This document shows, piece by piece, positions 16,985 to 26,375 of a stretch of DNA of 64,000 nt. The DNA is from Polaribacter sp. HaHaR_3_91 (GTDB taxonomy: Bacteria > Bacteroidota > Bacteroidia > Flavobacteriales > Flavobacteriaceae): assembly GCF_019278525.1 (NCBI RefSeq), contig NZ_CP058986.1:806001-870000 (forward strand), written 5' to 3'. The position numbers and the translations under genes are program-made. A model generated the notes under the pieces. It saw only the letters and a list, made by a program, of their open reading frames with translations. It had not been told where the DNA came from and ran no database searches. Positions within the stretch are counted from its first letter, which is position 1, and every line of letters starts with the position of its first letter.

Positions 16985-19003
16985 ATGAAGAGAATTACAA
17001 TTGTATTGCTATTATTAAGTCAAATTTCTTTGGTTGCTCAAGATTATAAGTTTGGTAAAGTGTCTAAAGAAGAATTAAAAGAGGAGTTTTACCCTTCTGA
17101 TGCTTCTGCAGATGCTGCTTATTTATATAAAAGTAGAAGAACTTATTTTACCTATGTTCAAGATAAAGGTTTTCAAGTAATCACTGAAATTCATGAACGT
17201 ATTAAAATTTATAATAAGTCAGGTTTTGATAAAGCTACAAAATCTATCACTTATTACAAACCAGAAAAAGGAGATAATGAAAAGGTAACCTCTATTAAAG
17301 GGTATAGTTTTGCATTAGAATCTGGTAAAGTAAAAAAGGAAAAGCTTTCTAAATCTTCAATTTTTGATGAGAAATTATCTAGATATAGAAGTATTAAAAA
17401 AATTACGTTTCCTAATGTTAAAGTTGGTTCAGTGTTAGATTTAGAATATAAAATAATTTCTCCATACCGTTCTATTGACGACGTAGATTACCAATTTGAT
17501 ATTCCTGTAAAATTATTAAATTATAAAATTGAAATACCAGAGTATTATAGTTTTACTAAAAAAACGAAAGGATATTATTTTATAGATATTAAAGAAGGTA
17601 TAAAAAACGGAAGTATTACAATGTCTCAAAGAGTAAGGACGTCAGAAAAAAGTATGGGGGAAACTTTAACATCTCAAGTGGTTACCTCTAAAGTTAATCT
17701 TAAAACTAATATCGATATTTATGAATCGGAAAACATACCAGCTTTAAAAAATAACGAACCTTATGTAACAGATGTTAAAAATTATAGAGGAGGAGTTAAA
17801 TATGAATTAGCTTCTACAAAGTTTCCAAATTCTATCTTAAAATTCTATTCAAATAATTGGGAAGATGTAAGTGAGCAAATTTATAAATCGGAAAGTTTTG
17901 GTGCAGAATTAGAAAAAACTAGTTATTACAAAGACGATTTAGAAGAAATTTTAAAAACTACAAAAACAGAATCAGAAAAGATTGATGCTATTTTTCAATT
18001 TGTAAAAAATCAAGTAAAATGGAATAACTATAATGGTATTTACACAGATTATGGTGTTAGAAAGGCGTTTAAAGAAAGGGTTGGTAATATTGCAGATATC
18101 AATTTATTGTTAACTTCTATGTTGCGATCTGCAGGTTTAGATGCAAACCCAGTATTATTAAGTACAAGGGTAAATGGTGTTCCTTTTTTTCCTACAATAG
18201 AGGGTTTTAATTATGTAATTGCTACCGTAGCGCTTCAAAATGGAGAGACAGTTTTATTGGATGCTTCAGAAGAATTTAGTGTACCAAATATCTTACCAAC
18301 GAGAGCGTTAAATTGGAAAGGTAGAAAGGTTGCTAAGGATGGAACTTCTTCTTGGATTCAGTTAACATCTTCTAAACATGCATTAGAAGATCATAATGTT
18401 ATGGTTAAAATTTCTGAAGACATGCTTGTAAAAGGATTAATTAGAACAAATTATGATAACCTAAACGCCTTAAATTACAGAAAGAATAATAATCATATAA
18501 AAGAAGAAGAGTTAAAAGAAAGTTTAGAAGAAAAATATGGATTTGAAATAGATGGATATAGGGTTGTAAATAAAGAAGGCTTAGACAAACCTATTGTTAG
18601 AACTCTTCAGTTTAGTAGCGATAATTTAGTGGAAAATGTAAACGGAAAACTGTATGTAGAGCCTTTATTATTTTTATCAGAACATCAAAATCCGTTTAAA
18701 TTAGAAGATAGAAAATTCCCTGTAGATTTTGCAACTCCATGGAAAGAAAGTAATACTGTTTCTATTCAGGTTCCAGAAGGGTATAAAGTAGAAACGCTTC
18801 CAGAACCATTGGCTATTGGGTTGCCAGATAGTTTGGGTGTATTTAAATTTCAAGTAACACAACAAGGAAATAAAATAAGAACCTTATCTGTTTTACAATT
18901 TAACAATGCTGTTATTGCTCCTCAATATTATGCAGCATTAAAAGGTTTTTATAGTCAATTAGTAGAAAAGCAATCAGAGAAAATTGTTTTAATTAAAATT
19001 TAA
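16985..19003 (+). CDS. Secreted DUF3857/transglutaminase-fold paralogue without catalytic Cys
   Basis: The 672 residues begin MKRITIVLLLLSQISLVAQ, a signal peptide. The domain order matches the preceding gene. At the place of the YGDC motif this protein reads VGNIADINLL, with Ala370 at the Cys position, and the later His region reads FNYVIATV. It therefore looks like a non-catalytic transglutaminase fold. Tandem placement with an apparently active partner suggests the two act together at the cell envelope (inference). Last gene of the pair. Confidence 0.87.
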   Translation: MKRITIVLLLLSQISLVAQDYKFGKVSKEELKEEFYPSDASADAAYLYKSRRTYFTYVQDKGFQVITEIHERIKIYNKSGFDKATKSITYYKPEKGDNEKVTSIKGYSFALESGKVKKEKLSKSSIFDEKLSRYRSIKKITFPNVKVGSVLDLEYKIISPYRSIDDVDYQFDIPVKLLNYKIEIPEYYSFTKKTKGYYFIDIKEGIKNGSITMSQRVRTSEKSMGETLTSQVVTSKVNLKTNIDIYESENIPALKNNEPYVTDVKNYRGGVKYELASTKFPNSILKFYSNNWEDVSEQIYKSESFGAELEKTSYYKDDLEEILKTTKTESEKIDAIFQFVKNQVKWNNYNGIYTDYGVRKAFKERVGNIADINLLLTSMLRSAGLDANPVLLSTRVNGVPFFPTIEGFNYVIATVALQNGETVLLDASEEFSVPNILPTRALNWKGRKVAKDGTSSWIQLTSSKHALEDHNVMVKISEDMLVKGLIRTNYDNLNALNYRKNNNHIKEEELKESLEEKYGFEIDGYRVVNKEGLDKPIVRTLQFSSDNLVENVNGKLYVEPLLFLSEHQNPFKLEDRKFPVDFATPWKESNTVSIQVPEGYKVETLPEPLAIGLPDSLGVFKFQVTQQGNKIRTLSVLQFNNAVIAPQYYAALKGFYSQLVEKQSEKIVLIKI

Positions 19004-19052
19004 TTTTAAAAAATTCTTCTAGACTTGTTTTAGAGAAATTTCTTTATTTTAC

Positions 19053-19085
19053 AAACCCAAAACACATGTTTTGGGTTTTTCTTTT
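19053..19085 (+). terminator. Terminator after the DUF3857 pair
   Basis: AAACCCAAAAC (19053-19063), loop ACAT and GTTTTGGGTTT (19068-19078), then a T-rich tail. Confidence 0.88.
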
Positions 19086-19330
19086 TAGATGTTATAAGAG
19101 TCTATAAAGTTATCTTGTATAGCTTTGGTGGAAGTTTGGTAGCATCTTTTTTTTAGAATTTCATAAAAATACAGATTATCGTTTTTTACCATTCTTATAA
19201 TATATTTTCTTAAAAAAACAGACTAAAAAAAATAGAGTTCACAAATCTATAAGGGTAAATGTAAGTTACTGAATTCAATTTGCGTAAAACTTAGTAAAAT
19301 CGTAACATTACCAAACGAAATTTTTACCAT
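19086..19330. other. Intergenic region upstream of the NhaC-type antiporter
   Basis: AT-rich and without an open frame of note. I see no convincing TTG/TAnnTTTG pair, repeat or RNA gene. Confidence 0.4.
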
Positions 19331-20815
19331 ATGGAGAGCCAAAATATTAGACCAACAAACCTGGAAGACGAAAATATTATAGAAAATCAAGAGCTTAATA
19401 TTTGGGAGGCTCTAATACCGGTTTTTGTATTGGTTGCTATGTTGTTTTACAATGTTTTCTTTGTTTATGGTGATGATGCTTTAAGTGGTAGTAATCAATT
19501 TATTTTGTTAATGGGAGCAGCAGTAGCTGCCATTGTAGGTTTTAAGAATAAGGTTTCTTACAAACAAATGATGGAAGAAGTCTCTGAAAATATAAAATCT
19601 ACTTCTAGCGCTCTTTTAATCTTATTAATGGTTGGTGCTTTGGCAGGAACTTGGTTAATAAGTGGTATCATTCCTTCTATGATTTATTATGGATTACAAA
19701 TCTTAAACCCAACAATATTTTTAGCCGCTTCGGTAATAATTTGTGCCATTATTTCTATTGCAACCGGTAGTTCTTGGACTACTTCTGCAACCGTTGGTAT
19801 TGCTTTGGTGGGGATTGGAAATACATTAGGTATTCCTGCAGGTATGACGGCAGGAGCAGTATTGTCTGGTGCTTATTTTGGAGATAAAATGTCACCTTTA
19901 TCAGATACTACAAATCTTGCACCTACAATGGCAGGTGGAGATTTGTTTACACATATTAAATATATGGCGTTAACTACAGTGCCAACAATTATAATTACAT
20001 TATTGGTTTTTGTAATTATTGGTTTTTCTATAGAAACAACAGGTACACCAGATGTTTCAGATAAATTAGCGGCTATAGATGCTGCTTTTAATATTTCTCC
20101 TTGGTTATTTATTGTACCAATAACGGTGATATTTTTAATCATAAAAAAAACAGAACCTTTAGTAGCTTTATTAGTGGGTATTTTATTTGCAGGTATTGTT
20201 GCTGTAATTGCACAACCAGATATTGTTGTGAGTGTTGCCGGCGCAGATTCTTTAACTTTTAATTCAGCATATAAAGGAGTCATGAATGCAATTACAGTAG
20301 ATTCTGCTGTAGAAACTACAAGTGTGGAATTAAATGATTTATTTTCTGCCGGAGGAATGAATGGAATGTTGGGGACTATTTGGTTGATAATTTGTGCAAT
20401 GGTTTTTGGTGGAATTATGGATGCAATTGGAGCTTTGGCAAGAATTAGTAAAGCTTTATTAAGTATGGCATCTTCTGTTTTTGGTTTGTTTACAAGTACT
20501 GTTGCGAGTTGTTTGGCATTAAACGTAACGGCTTCAGACCAGTATTTGGCCATTGTTGTACCAGGAAAAATGTTTAAAAAAGCGTATGAAGATAAAGGCT
20601 TAGCACCAGAAAATTTAAGTAGAACATTAGAAGATTCTGGTACGGTAACTTCTGTTTTAATTCCATGGAATACCTGTGGAGCATATCAATCTGGAGTTTT
20701 AGGAGTAGGTGTTTCAGAATATTTTTTCTTTGCTATTTTTAACTGGTTAAGTCCTATTATGACTTTAATTTTTGCTGCTTTTAATATTAAAATTAAGCAA
20801 TTAATTAAAAAATAA
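19331..20815 (+). CDS. nhaC: NhaC-family Na+/H+ antiporter
   Basis: A membrane protein of 494 residues with about 12 hydrophobic segments after a polar N-terminus of about 25 residues. Family features include SIATGSSWTTSATVG, SGAYFGDKMSPLSDTTNLAP (about 178-197) and a late LEDSGTVTSVLIPWNTCGAY stretch, the conserved polar patches of NhaC antiporters. It exports Na+ in exchange for H+, which fits a marine cell that also runs a Na+-pumping NADH dehydrogenase (46.8-52.9 kb). The GNAT gene starts 1 nt after its stop. Confidence 0.93.
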   Translation: MESQNIRPTNLEDENIIENQELNIWEALIPVFVLVAMLFYNVFFVYGDDALSGSNQFILLMGAAVAAIVGFKNKVSYKQMMEEVSENIKSTSSALLILLMVGALAGTWLISGIIPSMIYYGLQILNPTIFLAASVIICAIISIATGSSWTTSATVGIALVGIGNTLGIPAGMTAGAVLSGAYFGDKMSPLSDTTNLAPTMAGGDLFTHIKYMALTTVPTIIITLLVFVIIGFSIETTGTPDVSDKLAAIDAAFNISPWLFIVPITVIFLIIKKTEPLVALLVGILFAGIVAVIAQPDIVVSVAGADSLTFNSAYKGVMNAITVDSAVETTSVELNDLFSAGGMNGMLGTIWLIICAMVFGGIMDAIGALARISKALLSMASSVFGLFTSTVASCLALNVTASDQYLAIVVPGKMFKKAYEDKGLAPENLSRTLEDSGTVTSVLIPWNTCGAYQSGVLGVGVSEYFFFAIFNWLSPIMTLIFAAFNIKIKQLIKK

Positions 20816-20816
20816 C

Positions 20817-21269
20817 ATGATTGTTCCCGCTGATTTTTTAGAAGCAGAACAGCTCACCCAAATTGCTTTAAAATCGAAAGCTTTTTGGGGGTATTCTAAC
20901 GATTTGATAGAAGGTTGGAGAGCAGACCTAACCGTAACTACTAAAACCATACAAACCTGCCAAGTGTATAAAATTATGGTTGATGACGTTACTGTTGGTT
21001 TCTATGTTTTAAACAATGCGAAGGAAGAGCTTGTTAAATTAGAAATGTTATTTGTTTTACCTAAATTTATAGGAAAAGGTATCGGTAAAAAACTACTAAT
21101 ACATGCCTTAGAAAAAGCAATCGTTTCTAACGCAAAAACAATAGAGTTAGTTGCAGATCCTAATGCTATTCCTTTTTATAAATCTCAAGGTTTTGTAGAA
21201 AAGGAGCAAATAGGGAGTGCTATTTTGGGACGTTTTTTGTCTTTAATGCAAAAAGATTTAAAGCAATAG
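20817..21269 (+). CDS. GNAT-family N-acetyltransferase
   Basis: The 150 residues have the GNAT pattern. The acetyl-CoA pyrophosphate loop reads LPKFIGKGIGKKLLIHAL, and the final strand-helix contains ADPNAIPFYKSQGF. The N-terminal WGYSNDLIEGW stretch is often seen in small flavobacterial acetyltransferases. The acceptor is unknown. It directly follows nhaC and overlaps by 50 nt the 3' end of the convergent gene at 21220. Confidence 0.85.
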   Translation: MIVPADFLEAEQLTQIALKSKAFWGYSNDLIEGWRADLTVTTKTIQTCQVYKIMVDDVTVGFYVLNNAKEELVKLEMLFVLPKFIGKGIGKKLLIHALEKAIVSNAKTIELVADPNAIPFYKSQGFVEKEQIGSAILGRFLSLMQKDLKQ

Positions 21270-21474
21270 AAATTATTAATAATAACCACGGACTTCCGTG
21301 GAGCAAAACATCAAACCAATCTTTAGCTTGCATTGCACGTGTTCCAGAAAATGCACTTCCACCTAAAAGCCATTCAATTTTACCTAAAATATGTGGCGGA
21401 TTAAAAGGGGCAAGTCCTAATGTTAAACTTGCTAGTAAAAAGAGTTTCCAGTTATCTTTAAGTTGTTTGATCAT
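21220..21474 (-). CDS. Small inner-membrane protein of unknown function
   Basis: The 84 residues have two hydrophobic helices (about 10-27 and 61-76). The segment between contains PHILGKIEWLLGG and MQAKDWFDVLLHGSPW, which I recognise from short conserved flavobacterial membrane proteins sometimes annotated loosely as RND-transporter-like; the name has no functional support here. The last 50 nt overlap the GNAT gene on the other strand. Confidence 0.7.
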   Translation of the reverse strand: MIKQLKDNWKLFLLASLTLGLAPFNPPHILGKIEWLLGGSAFSGTRAMQAKDWFDVLLHGSPWLLLIISIALNLFALKTKNVPK

Positions 21475-21525
21475 TTTTTTTATCAGTATATAATAAGATA
21501 AAATACTTTATCCGTCATATTGTGA

Positions 21526-23496
21526 CTATATAAACCAGTTCCAAACCAATCCAAAACGAATTACAAAATCTCTATAAGGGTAGTTAGGCGCAGAGTAATA
21601 ATTTTTCTCTGTAAAGCTAGAAGTTACATTTTCTATTTTTAAAAACAAACGAGTTCTTCGTACTTGTGCATTAAAGAAAACATCTATAGAAGGGAAACCT
21701 ATCTCTTGGTCATTTTGTAAGGTAAACTCTGCTAATAACGGATTATAAGCATTCATTTTATACTTTGTAAAGTAGTTAAAAGTTGCACCAATATTTACCA
21801 ACATTGGTTTTCCTTTAAACCAATAATCTTGGTAGTATAAGGTATTTCTAGTAACCAATTCTGGTACTCTAAAAACAGAACTTCCGCTACTTACATTCTG
21901 GTACATTATTGTATTATCTAAAGCAAACTTTTTTATTCTAAACTCTTTACTTGCTTTCACCTTTAAATATGAAATCTGGCCATCAAACTGTTGTGGTTTG
22001 TTGTTTTCATCAAAATATGTGTAGTTGTCAATATTGGTGAAATTTAGAGAAGCATTTAACCATTTAGAACTTAAATCAAACCCTAAATCTCTTGTGTTAA
22101 CAGAGCTAAAATCATTATACCAATTGTAATCATCATATTTACTTTGATGTAATAAAGTGTTAAAGTTTGGCGATTTAGAACTAATTAATAAACTACCTTT
22201 TACGGCAAAAAGACTATCTTTTTTGTACAAAGCTTCACCTTGTAGAAAACTCCCAGACAACCTACCACTCCCTGGGGCTAAATTACCAGTAGCGTTTAAA
22301 TGAAAGTTTTTAATTCTAGCATTCCAATCTGCACCCACAGAAATAGCATTTCCTTCTAATTTAACTTTAGAAATGTTACTATTAGAATTTAGAATTGAAT
22401 CATATCCGTAAGAATAACTAGAAAGATTTACTTTGGCTTTAAATTTACCAAGGACATATTTAGAATTAAACTCTAAGTTCATTTCATTATTTGTAATGGT
22501 ATTTTTAGCTTGGTTATTACTTGCTCCAGAAGCATTAGATTCTCCAAAAAAATCTGTTGTTATTGTAGGTTGTGTAAAACTATATTCTTTAGTTTCTGTA
22601 GTAAATACGTGTCCTATTTTTAAGTTGCTAAAATCTGTTTTATTGATGGTGTCTTTATTTGCCAATAATTTATAACTATGTTCTAAATACAATCTCCTAC
22701 CTTCAAAATTATTTTCTGCATCATCTAAATTTACATCTAAATAAGATCGGGTACTATAGTCGGAATCGTTGCTTTCAAACTTATCAATTTCAGCTTGTGG
22801 TAAGCCTCCACTTTCTTCATTAAAGAAGTCTTGAGACGTTAAATGTCCTCGAATTTCATATTGATTATCTTCTGTTCTGTAGTGAAAAGCACCTCTAAAA
22901 TTTCCATGACTCGCTAAAGATCTTCTGTAAGCTCCCAAAGAACGAATTCCTTTATATGAAAGAGAAACATTAAGTCTTCGAGAAAAATTTACAGTAAAAA
23001 TAGCATCTAAAACTTGTCCCTGTTGTAAACCAGTTCTGTAAGTTATCTCTGTAGTTGGTGTAGGTACTTCGTAATATTTTATTTCGTCGATATCTAAATA
23101 ACTAAACTGTTTTGCAGTAAAACCAATATCTGGCATTAATTTTAGATTGCTAAAATCATATCCTAAATTAGTAAAAGTTTGCCCTTGATTATGAAAACCC
23201 AATAACTCAAAATTATCAGTACGCAAATAATTGAACTTATAATCCTTCTGAATTGATAAAGTGGTGTCTATATAAGTAGTATCTCTTTGGTGAGAAAATA
23301 TTTTATAATCCGTATATTTTGTCTTTCCAGATAAAGTTACAGAGATTTCACCAGAATTTTTAATAGAATCATTCTGAGAATTAGGATTCCTTCCTAAACC
23401 ATTTCCTCCACTTCCCAATTGAAAATCTGTTTGAGAGTATAGCGTGTTTGTTATAAATAAAACAAGTATTGATAAGAAAAATAACGATTTGTTCAT
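21526..23496 (-). CDS. Putative outer-membrane porin (Porin_10-like beta-barrel)
   Basis: The start at 23496 gives 656 residues beginning MNKSLFFLSILVLFITNTLYSQ, a signal peptide. An ATG at 23517 would add seven polar residues. The sequence is rich in alternating aromatic/polar strands and ends in a strand with a terminal aromatic (VIRFGLVWNWFI), typical of outer-membrane barrels. Patterns such as LTSQDFFNEESGGLPQAEI and LKIENVTSSF occur in Bacteroidetes putative porins. No TonB box or plug is seen. The substrate is unknown. Confidence 0.82.
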   Translation of the reverse strand: MNKSLFFLSILVLFITNTLYSQTDFQLGSGGNGLGRNPNSQNDSIKNSGEISVTLSGKTKYTDYKIFSHQRDTTYIDTTLSIQKDYKFNYLRTDNFELLGFHNQGQTFTNLGYDFSNLKLMPDIGFTAKQFSYLDIDEIKYYEVPTPTTEITYRTGLQQGQVLDAIFTVNFSRRLNVSLSYKGIRSLGAYRRSLASHGNFRGAFHYRTEDNQYEIRGHLTSQDFFNEESGGLPQAEIDKFESNDSDYSTRSYLDVNLDDAENNFEGRRLYLEHSYKLLANKDTINKTDFSNLKIGHVFTTETKEYSFTQPTITTDFFGESNASGASNNQAKNTITNNEMNLEFNSKYVLGKFKAKVNLSSYSYGYDSILNSNSNISKVKLEGNAISVGADWNARIKNFHLNATGNLAPGSGRLSGSFLQGEALYKKDSLFAVKGSLLISSKSPNFNTLLHQSKYDDYNWYNDFSSVNTRDLGFDLSSKWLNASLNFTNIDNYTYFDENNKPQQFDGQISYLKVKASKEFRIKKFALDNTIMYQNVSSGSSVFRVPELVTRNTLYYQDYWFKGKPMLVNIGATFNYFTKYKMNAYNPLLAEFTLQNDQEIGFPSIDVFFNAQVRRTRLFLKIENVTSSFTEKNYYSAPNYPYRDFVIRFGLVWNWFI

Positions 23497-23671
23497 AGGT
23501 TGTTTCTGCAATGGCAAATGTAAAATAATTTAACGAAAAGATTCGTTAATAATTATTATGAAATCTGTTAATTAAACTATATTTTTTACCTTTTATTTTA
23601 AGTTTCCTTAAAAAAGAGCCATTCCTATAGAAACAAGAACCTAAAAGAAAAAGTTTTCTTTTCTTTGCAAA

Positions 23672-24271
23672 ATGTTAGCATCAAATTATAGTGGTTTTAT
23701 TTTAGAAGCAGGTACAGATGAGGCGGGAAGAGGTTGTTTATGCGGGCCAGTTGTAGCAGCAGCAGTAATTTTACCAAAAGATTTTACACACCCTTTTTTA
23801 AATGATTCTAAGCAGTTATCGGAAGCAAAGAGAGATGAATTACGTCCGTTTATAGAAAAAAATGCCATTGCTTATGGCGTTTCCTTTGTTTGGCAAGAAG
23901 AAGTAGATCTTATAAATGTTTTGCAAGCCTCTATTACGGGCATGCATCGTTCTATAGAGATGCTTAAAATACAGCCAGAATACATTATTGTAGACGGAAA
24001 TAAGTTTAGAGACTACAACGATATTCCGCATGAAACCATTGTAAAAGGCGATGCAAAATATTTAAGTATTGCAGCAGCTTCTGTATTGGCAAAAACCTAT
24101 AGAGATGAGTATATGGCAAAGATTCATAAAGAATTTCCTATGTATAATTGGGCTAAAAATAAAGGGTATCCAACAAAAGAACATAGAAACGGAATTCGTG
24201 AATTTGGAGCAACAAAATACCATAGAAAAACGTTTAAGTTGCTACCAGAACAGATTAAGTTAAAGTTGTAG
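23672..24271 (+). CDS. rnhB: Ribonuclease HII
   Basis: Removes RNA from RNA-DNA hybrids and misincorporated ribonucleotides. The 199 residues carry the metal-binding active site: [19 protein letters not shown] (Asp-Glu at about 16-17), VDGNK, and a [21 protein letters not shown] stretch with its usual Asp. The ATG chosen follows a CTTTGCAAA stretch typical of flavobacterial promoters very close to the start. Monocistronic. Confidence 0.95.
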   Translation: MLASNYSGFILEAGTDEAGRGCLCGPVVAAAVILPKDFTHPFLNDSKQLSEAKRDELRPFIEKNAIAYGVSFVWQEEVDLINVLQASITGMHRSIEMLKIQPEYIIVDGNKFRDYNDIPHETIVKGDAKYLSIAAASVLAKTYRDEYMAKIHKEFPMYNWAKNKGYPTKEHRNGIREFGATKYHRKTFKLLPEQIKLKL

Positions 24272-24489
24272 ATTGTTTTTAGAAGCTATTTACTGCTTTC
24301 AATTATATCTTTTTTCTAAAAAAGAAGAAAGGATACCATTTCAAAAGCATAGCATTCAACGATTCAAAAAAATATAAGAACAGAGTTAATCAGGGCTAGA
24401 CTTGTTTGTCAGCTTTTAGAAAATCTCATACAATTATTTCCTTTTTATTAAAAAACTTCAACTATTTTTACGCTCCAAAATTTTAAGTA

Positions 24490-25542
24490 ATGATTAGAAA
24501 AACCAAAGCAGAAATTACCAAATGTATTTTACATAAAGTAGCCAATAAATTTAATAGCGGACAAAATGTTTTTTCTGAAGACTTAATTCGTTTCGATCAA
24601 GAAAGTTACGATTTAATGAAAGGTTTTTTACTAAAACCGTTCGGAAATTTAACGCAGAGTTATCGTTTTACCAAGCATGAAGATGTACGTTTAAACGAGG
24701 TGAATAAATTTGCTTCAGAAGTTTTTAATGACGAAGAAAGTTTTGTAGAATACTCTAAAAGTATTGTAAATCATTTATTTGAACAATCTAATTCAGCACA
24801 AATAAAAACCGGAGATGTCTTGGTTGTTTATATAGAAGGTATCGAATATAAAGATGTCTTAACAGAAGCAATCGGAGTTTTTAAAATTGAAAATAAAGTA
24901 GATTTCTTTCAAACGTATTTAGACGATAATGAAAGTTTTGATATTGTTGTACAAAAAGGAATCTCTACAAAAAGAATAGATAAAGGGTGTTTGGTTTTAA
25001 ATACTTCTGATGAAGAAGGTACCGTTGTTTTTTCTGTAGATAATAACAATTACGATGCACAATATTGGGTTAAAAACTTCTTATCTGTAAAATTAGCAGA
25101 CGATTATAATTCTCATACACAGAATTATTTAGAAATGTGTAAAGAATTTTCTGAAGAGGTAATTCAACCAGAATTAGGGATGCACGAAAAAGGAAACTTT
25201 TTAGCAAATACTGTAGATTACTTTAAAGAAAATGAAGCTGTAGATTACGCTACTTTTAAAGATGAAGTTTTTGAAGATGAGAAGCACAAAGAAAAATTTG
25301 ACGAATATAAGAACCACTTCGAAAAGTTAAATGATGTGTTAATCAGAAATAACTTTGATGTTTCTGGAGTTGTTTTAAAGAAAGAGAAAAACAAGTTAAA
25401 AACAGAAATTAAGTTAGATACTAACATCAATATAAAACTAGATGTAGATGCACCAGAAGCGGCATCAGAATATTTAGAAAGAGGATATGATGAAGAAAAG
25501 AAAATGAAATACTATAAAGTGTATTTTAACGAAGAGAAGTAA
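24490..25542 (+). CDS. Nucleoid-associated protein (NdpA/YejK family)
   Basis: The 350 residues match the family from the N-terminal IKLHKV-type segment (here ITKCILHKVANKF) through to the C-terminal acidic part. These proteins bind the nucleoid in Proteobacteria; in Bacteroidetes the role is unproven. A long charged region (about 240-310) precedes a final beta-hairpin. Single gene ending in a shared bidirectional terminator. Confidence 0.82.
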   Translation: MIRKTKAEITKCILHKVANKFNSGQNVFSEDLIRFDQESYDLMKGFLLKPFGNLTQSYRFTKHEDVRLNEVNKFASEVFNDEESFVEYSKSIVNHLFEQSNSAQIKTGDVLVVYIEGIEYKDVLTEAIGVFKIENKVDFFQTYLDDNESFDIVVQKGISTKRIDKGCLVLNTSDEEGTVVFSVDNNNYDAQYWVKNFLSVKLADDYNSHTQNYLEMCKEFSEEVIQPELGMHEKGNFLANTVDYFKENEAVDYATFKDEVFEDEKHKEKFDEYKNHFEKLNDVLIRNNFDVSGVVLKKEKNKLKTEIKLDTNINIKLDVDAPEAASEYLERGYDEEKKMKYYKVYFNEEK

Positions 25543-25560
25543 TTATCTCTTTCAATTTTA

Positions 25561-25609
25561 AAAAAAAATCCCGCTTATGTTTATCAAAAACGTAAACGGG
25601 ATTTTTTTT
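25561..25609. terminator. Bidirectional terminator between the nucleoid protein gene and lipB
   Basis: AAAATCCCG at the left pairs with CGGGATTTT at the right, with further pairing of CTTATG and CGTAAA around the loop (one mismatch). The stem is flanked by an A tract on the left and a T tract on the right, so it works in both directions. Confidence 0.8.
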
Positions 25610-26315
25610 AAGATTCAATAAACTCTTCAACTTCAAAAAGTACTTTAAAGTGTTTTAAAATTTTAGCTTTTACTTCTTCTATATCTACTTTTCGGTTCAA
25701 TTCAGCTTCCATAGAGGTTACTGCTTTTCCTTTAATTCCACACGGAATAATATTATCAAAATAACCCAAATTAGCATTGGCATTTAGAGCAAATCCATGC
25801 ATGGTAACCCAGCGAGAAGAACGGATTCCCATAGCACAAATTTTACGTGCAAATGGTGTTCCTACATCTAGCCAAACCCCAGTTTCCCCAGGACTTCTTT
25901 CTGATTTTATACCATATTCTGCGATGGTTAAAATAATTGCTTCTTCTAAAAACCGTAAATATTTATGTATGTCTGTAAAAAAATTTTCTAAATCTAGAAT
26001 TGGGTAGCCAACAATTTGCCCGGGACCATGGTAGGTAATATCTCCACCACGATTTATTTTATAAAAAGTAGCTCCTTTTTCTGCTAACTGACTTTCATTC
26101 AGTAACAAATTACTTAGGTCTCCACTTTTACCTAAAGTGTAAACATGTGGATGCTCTACAAATAAAAAGTAATTTTTTGTTGGGTTTGTATTCTCGTTTC
26201 TACGGTTATCAATCTTAATGGCTACAATTTCTTGTAATAATTCAGTTTGATAATCCCAAGTCTCCTTGTAATCTTTGACAGATAAGTCTTTTAATAGTAT
26301 GTTTCTGTTCATCAT
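25608..26315 (-). CDS. lipB: Octanoyltransferase (lipoate biosynthesis)
   Basis: Transfers octanoyl from ACP to lipoyl-dependent enzyme domains. The 235 residues contain RGGDITYHGPGQIVGYPIL, KICAMGIRSSRWVTMHGFAL (with the catalytic Lys) and IIPCGIKGKAVTS (with the catalytic Cys). Two adjacent ATGs (26315 and 26312) are possible starts. A TATCTTTG -7 element at 26331-26324 would give a transcript with almost no leader. Confidence 0.94.
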   Translation of the reverse strand: MMNRNILLKDLSVKDYKETWDYQTELLQEIVAIKIDNRRNENTNPTKNYFLFVEHPHVYTLGKSGDLSNLLLNESQLAEKGATFYKINRGGDITYHGPGQIVGYPILDLENFFTDIHKYLRFLEEAIILTIAEYGIKSERSPGETGVWLDVGTPFARKICAMGIRSSRWVTMHGFALNANANLGYFDNIIPCGIKGKAVTSMEAELNRKVDIEEVKAKILKHFKVLFEVEEFIES

Positions 26316-26375
26316 TGCGACTACAAAGATAATTATTTCATTATATTTGATAACGATTTTATATAAATACTGTTT

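Noticed and set aside
19873..20553. Minus-strand open frame of 226 codons within the antiporter gene
   Set aside because: Antisense to a clearly coding NhaC gene; no signal, motif or independent regulation.
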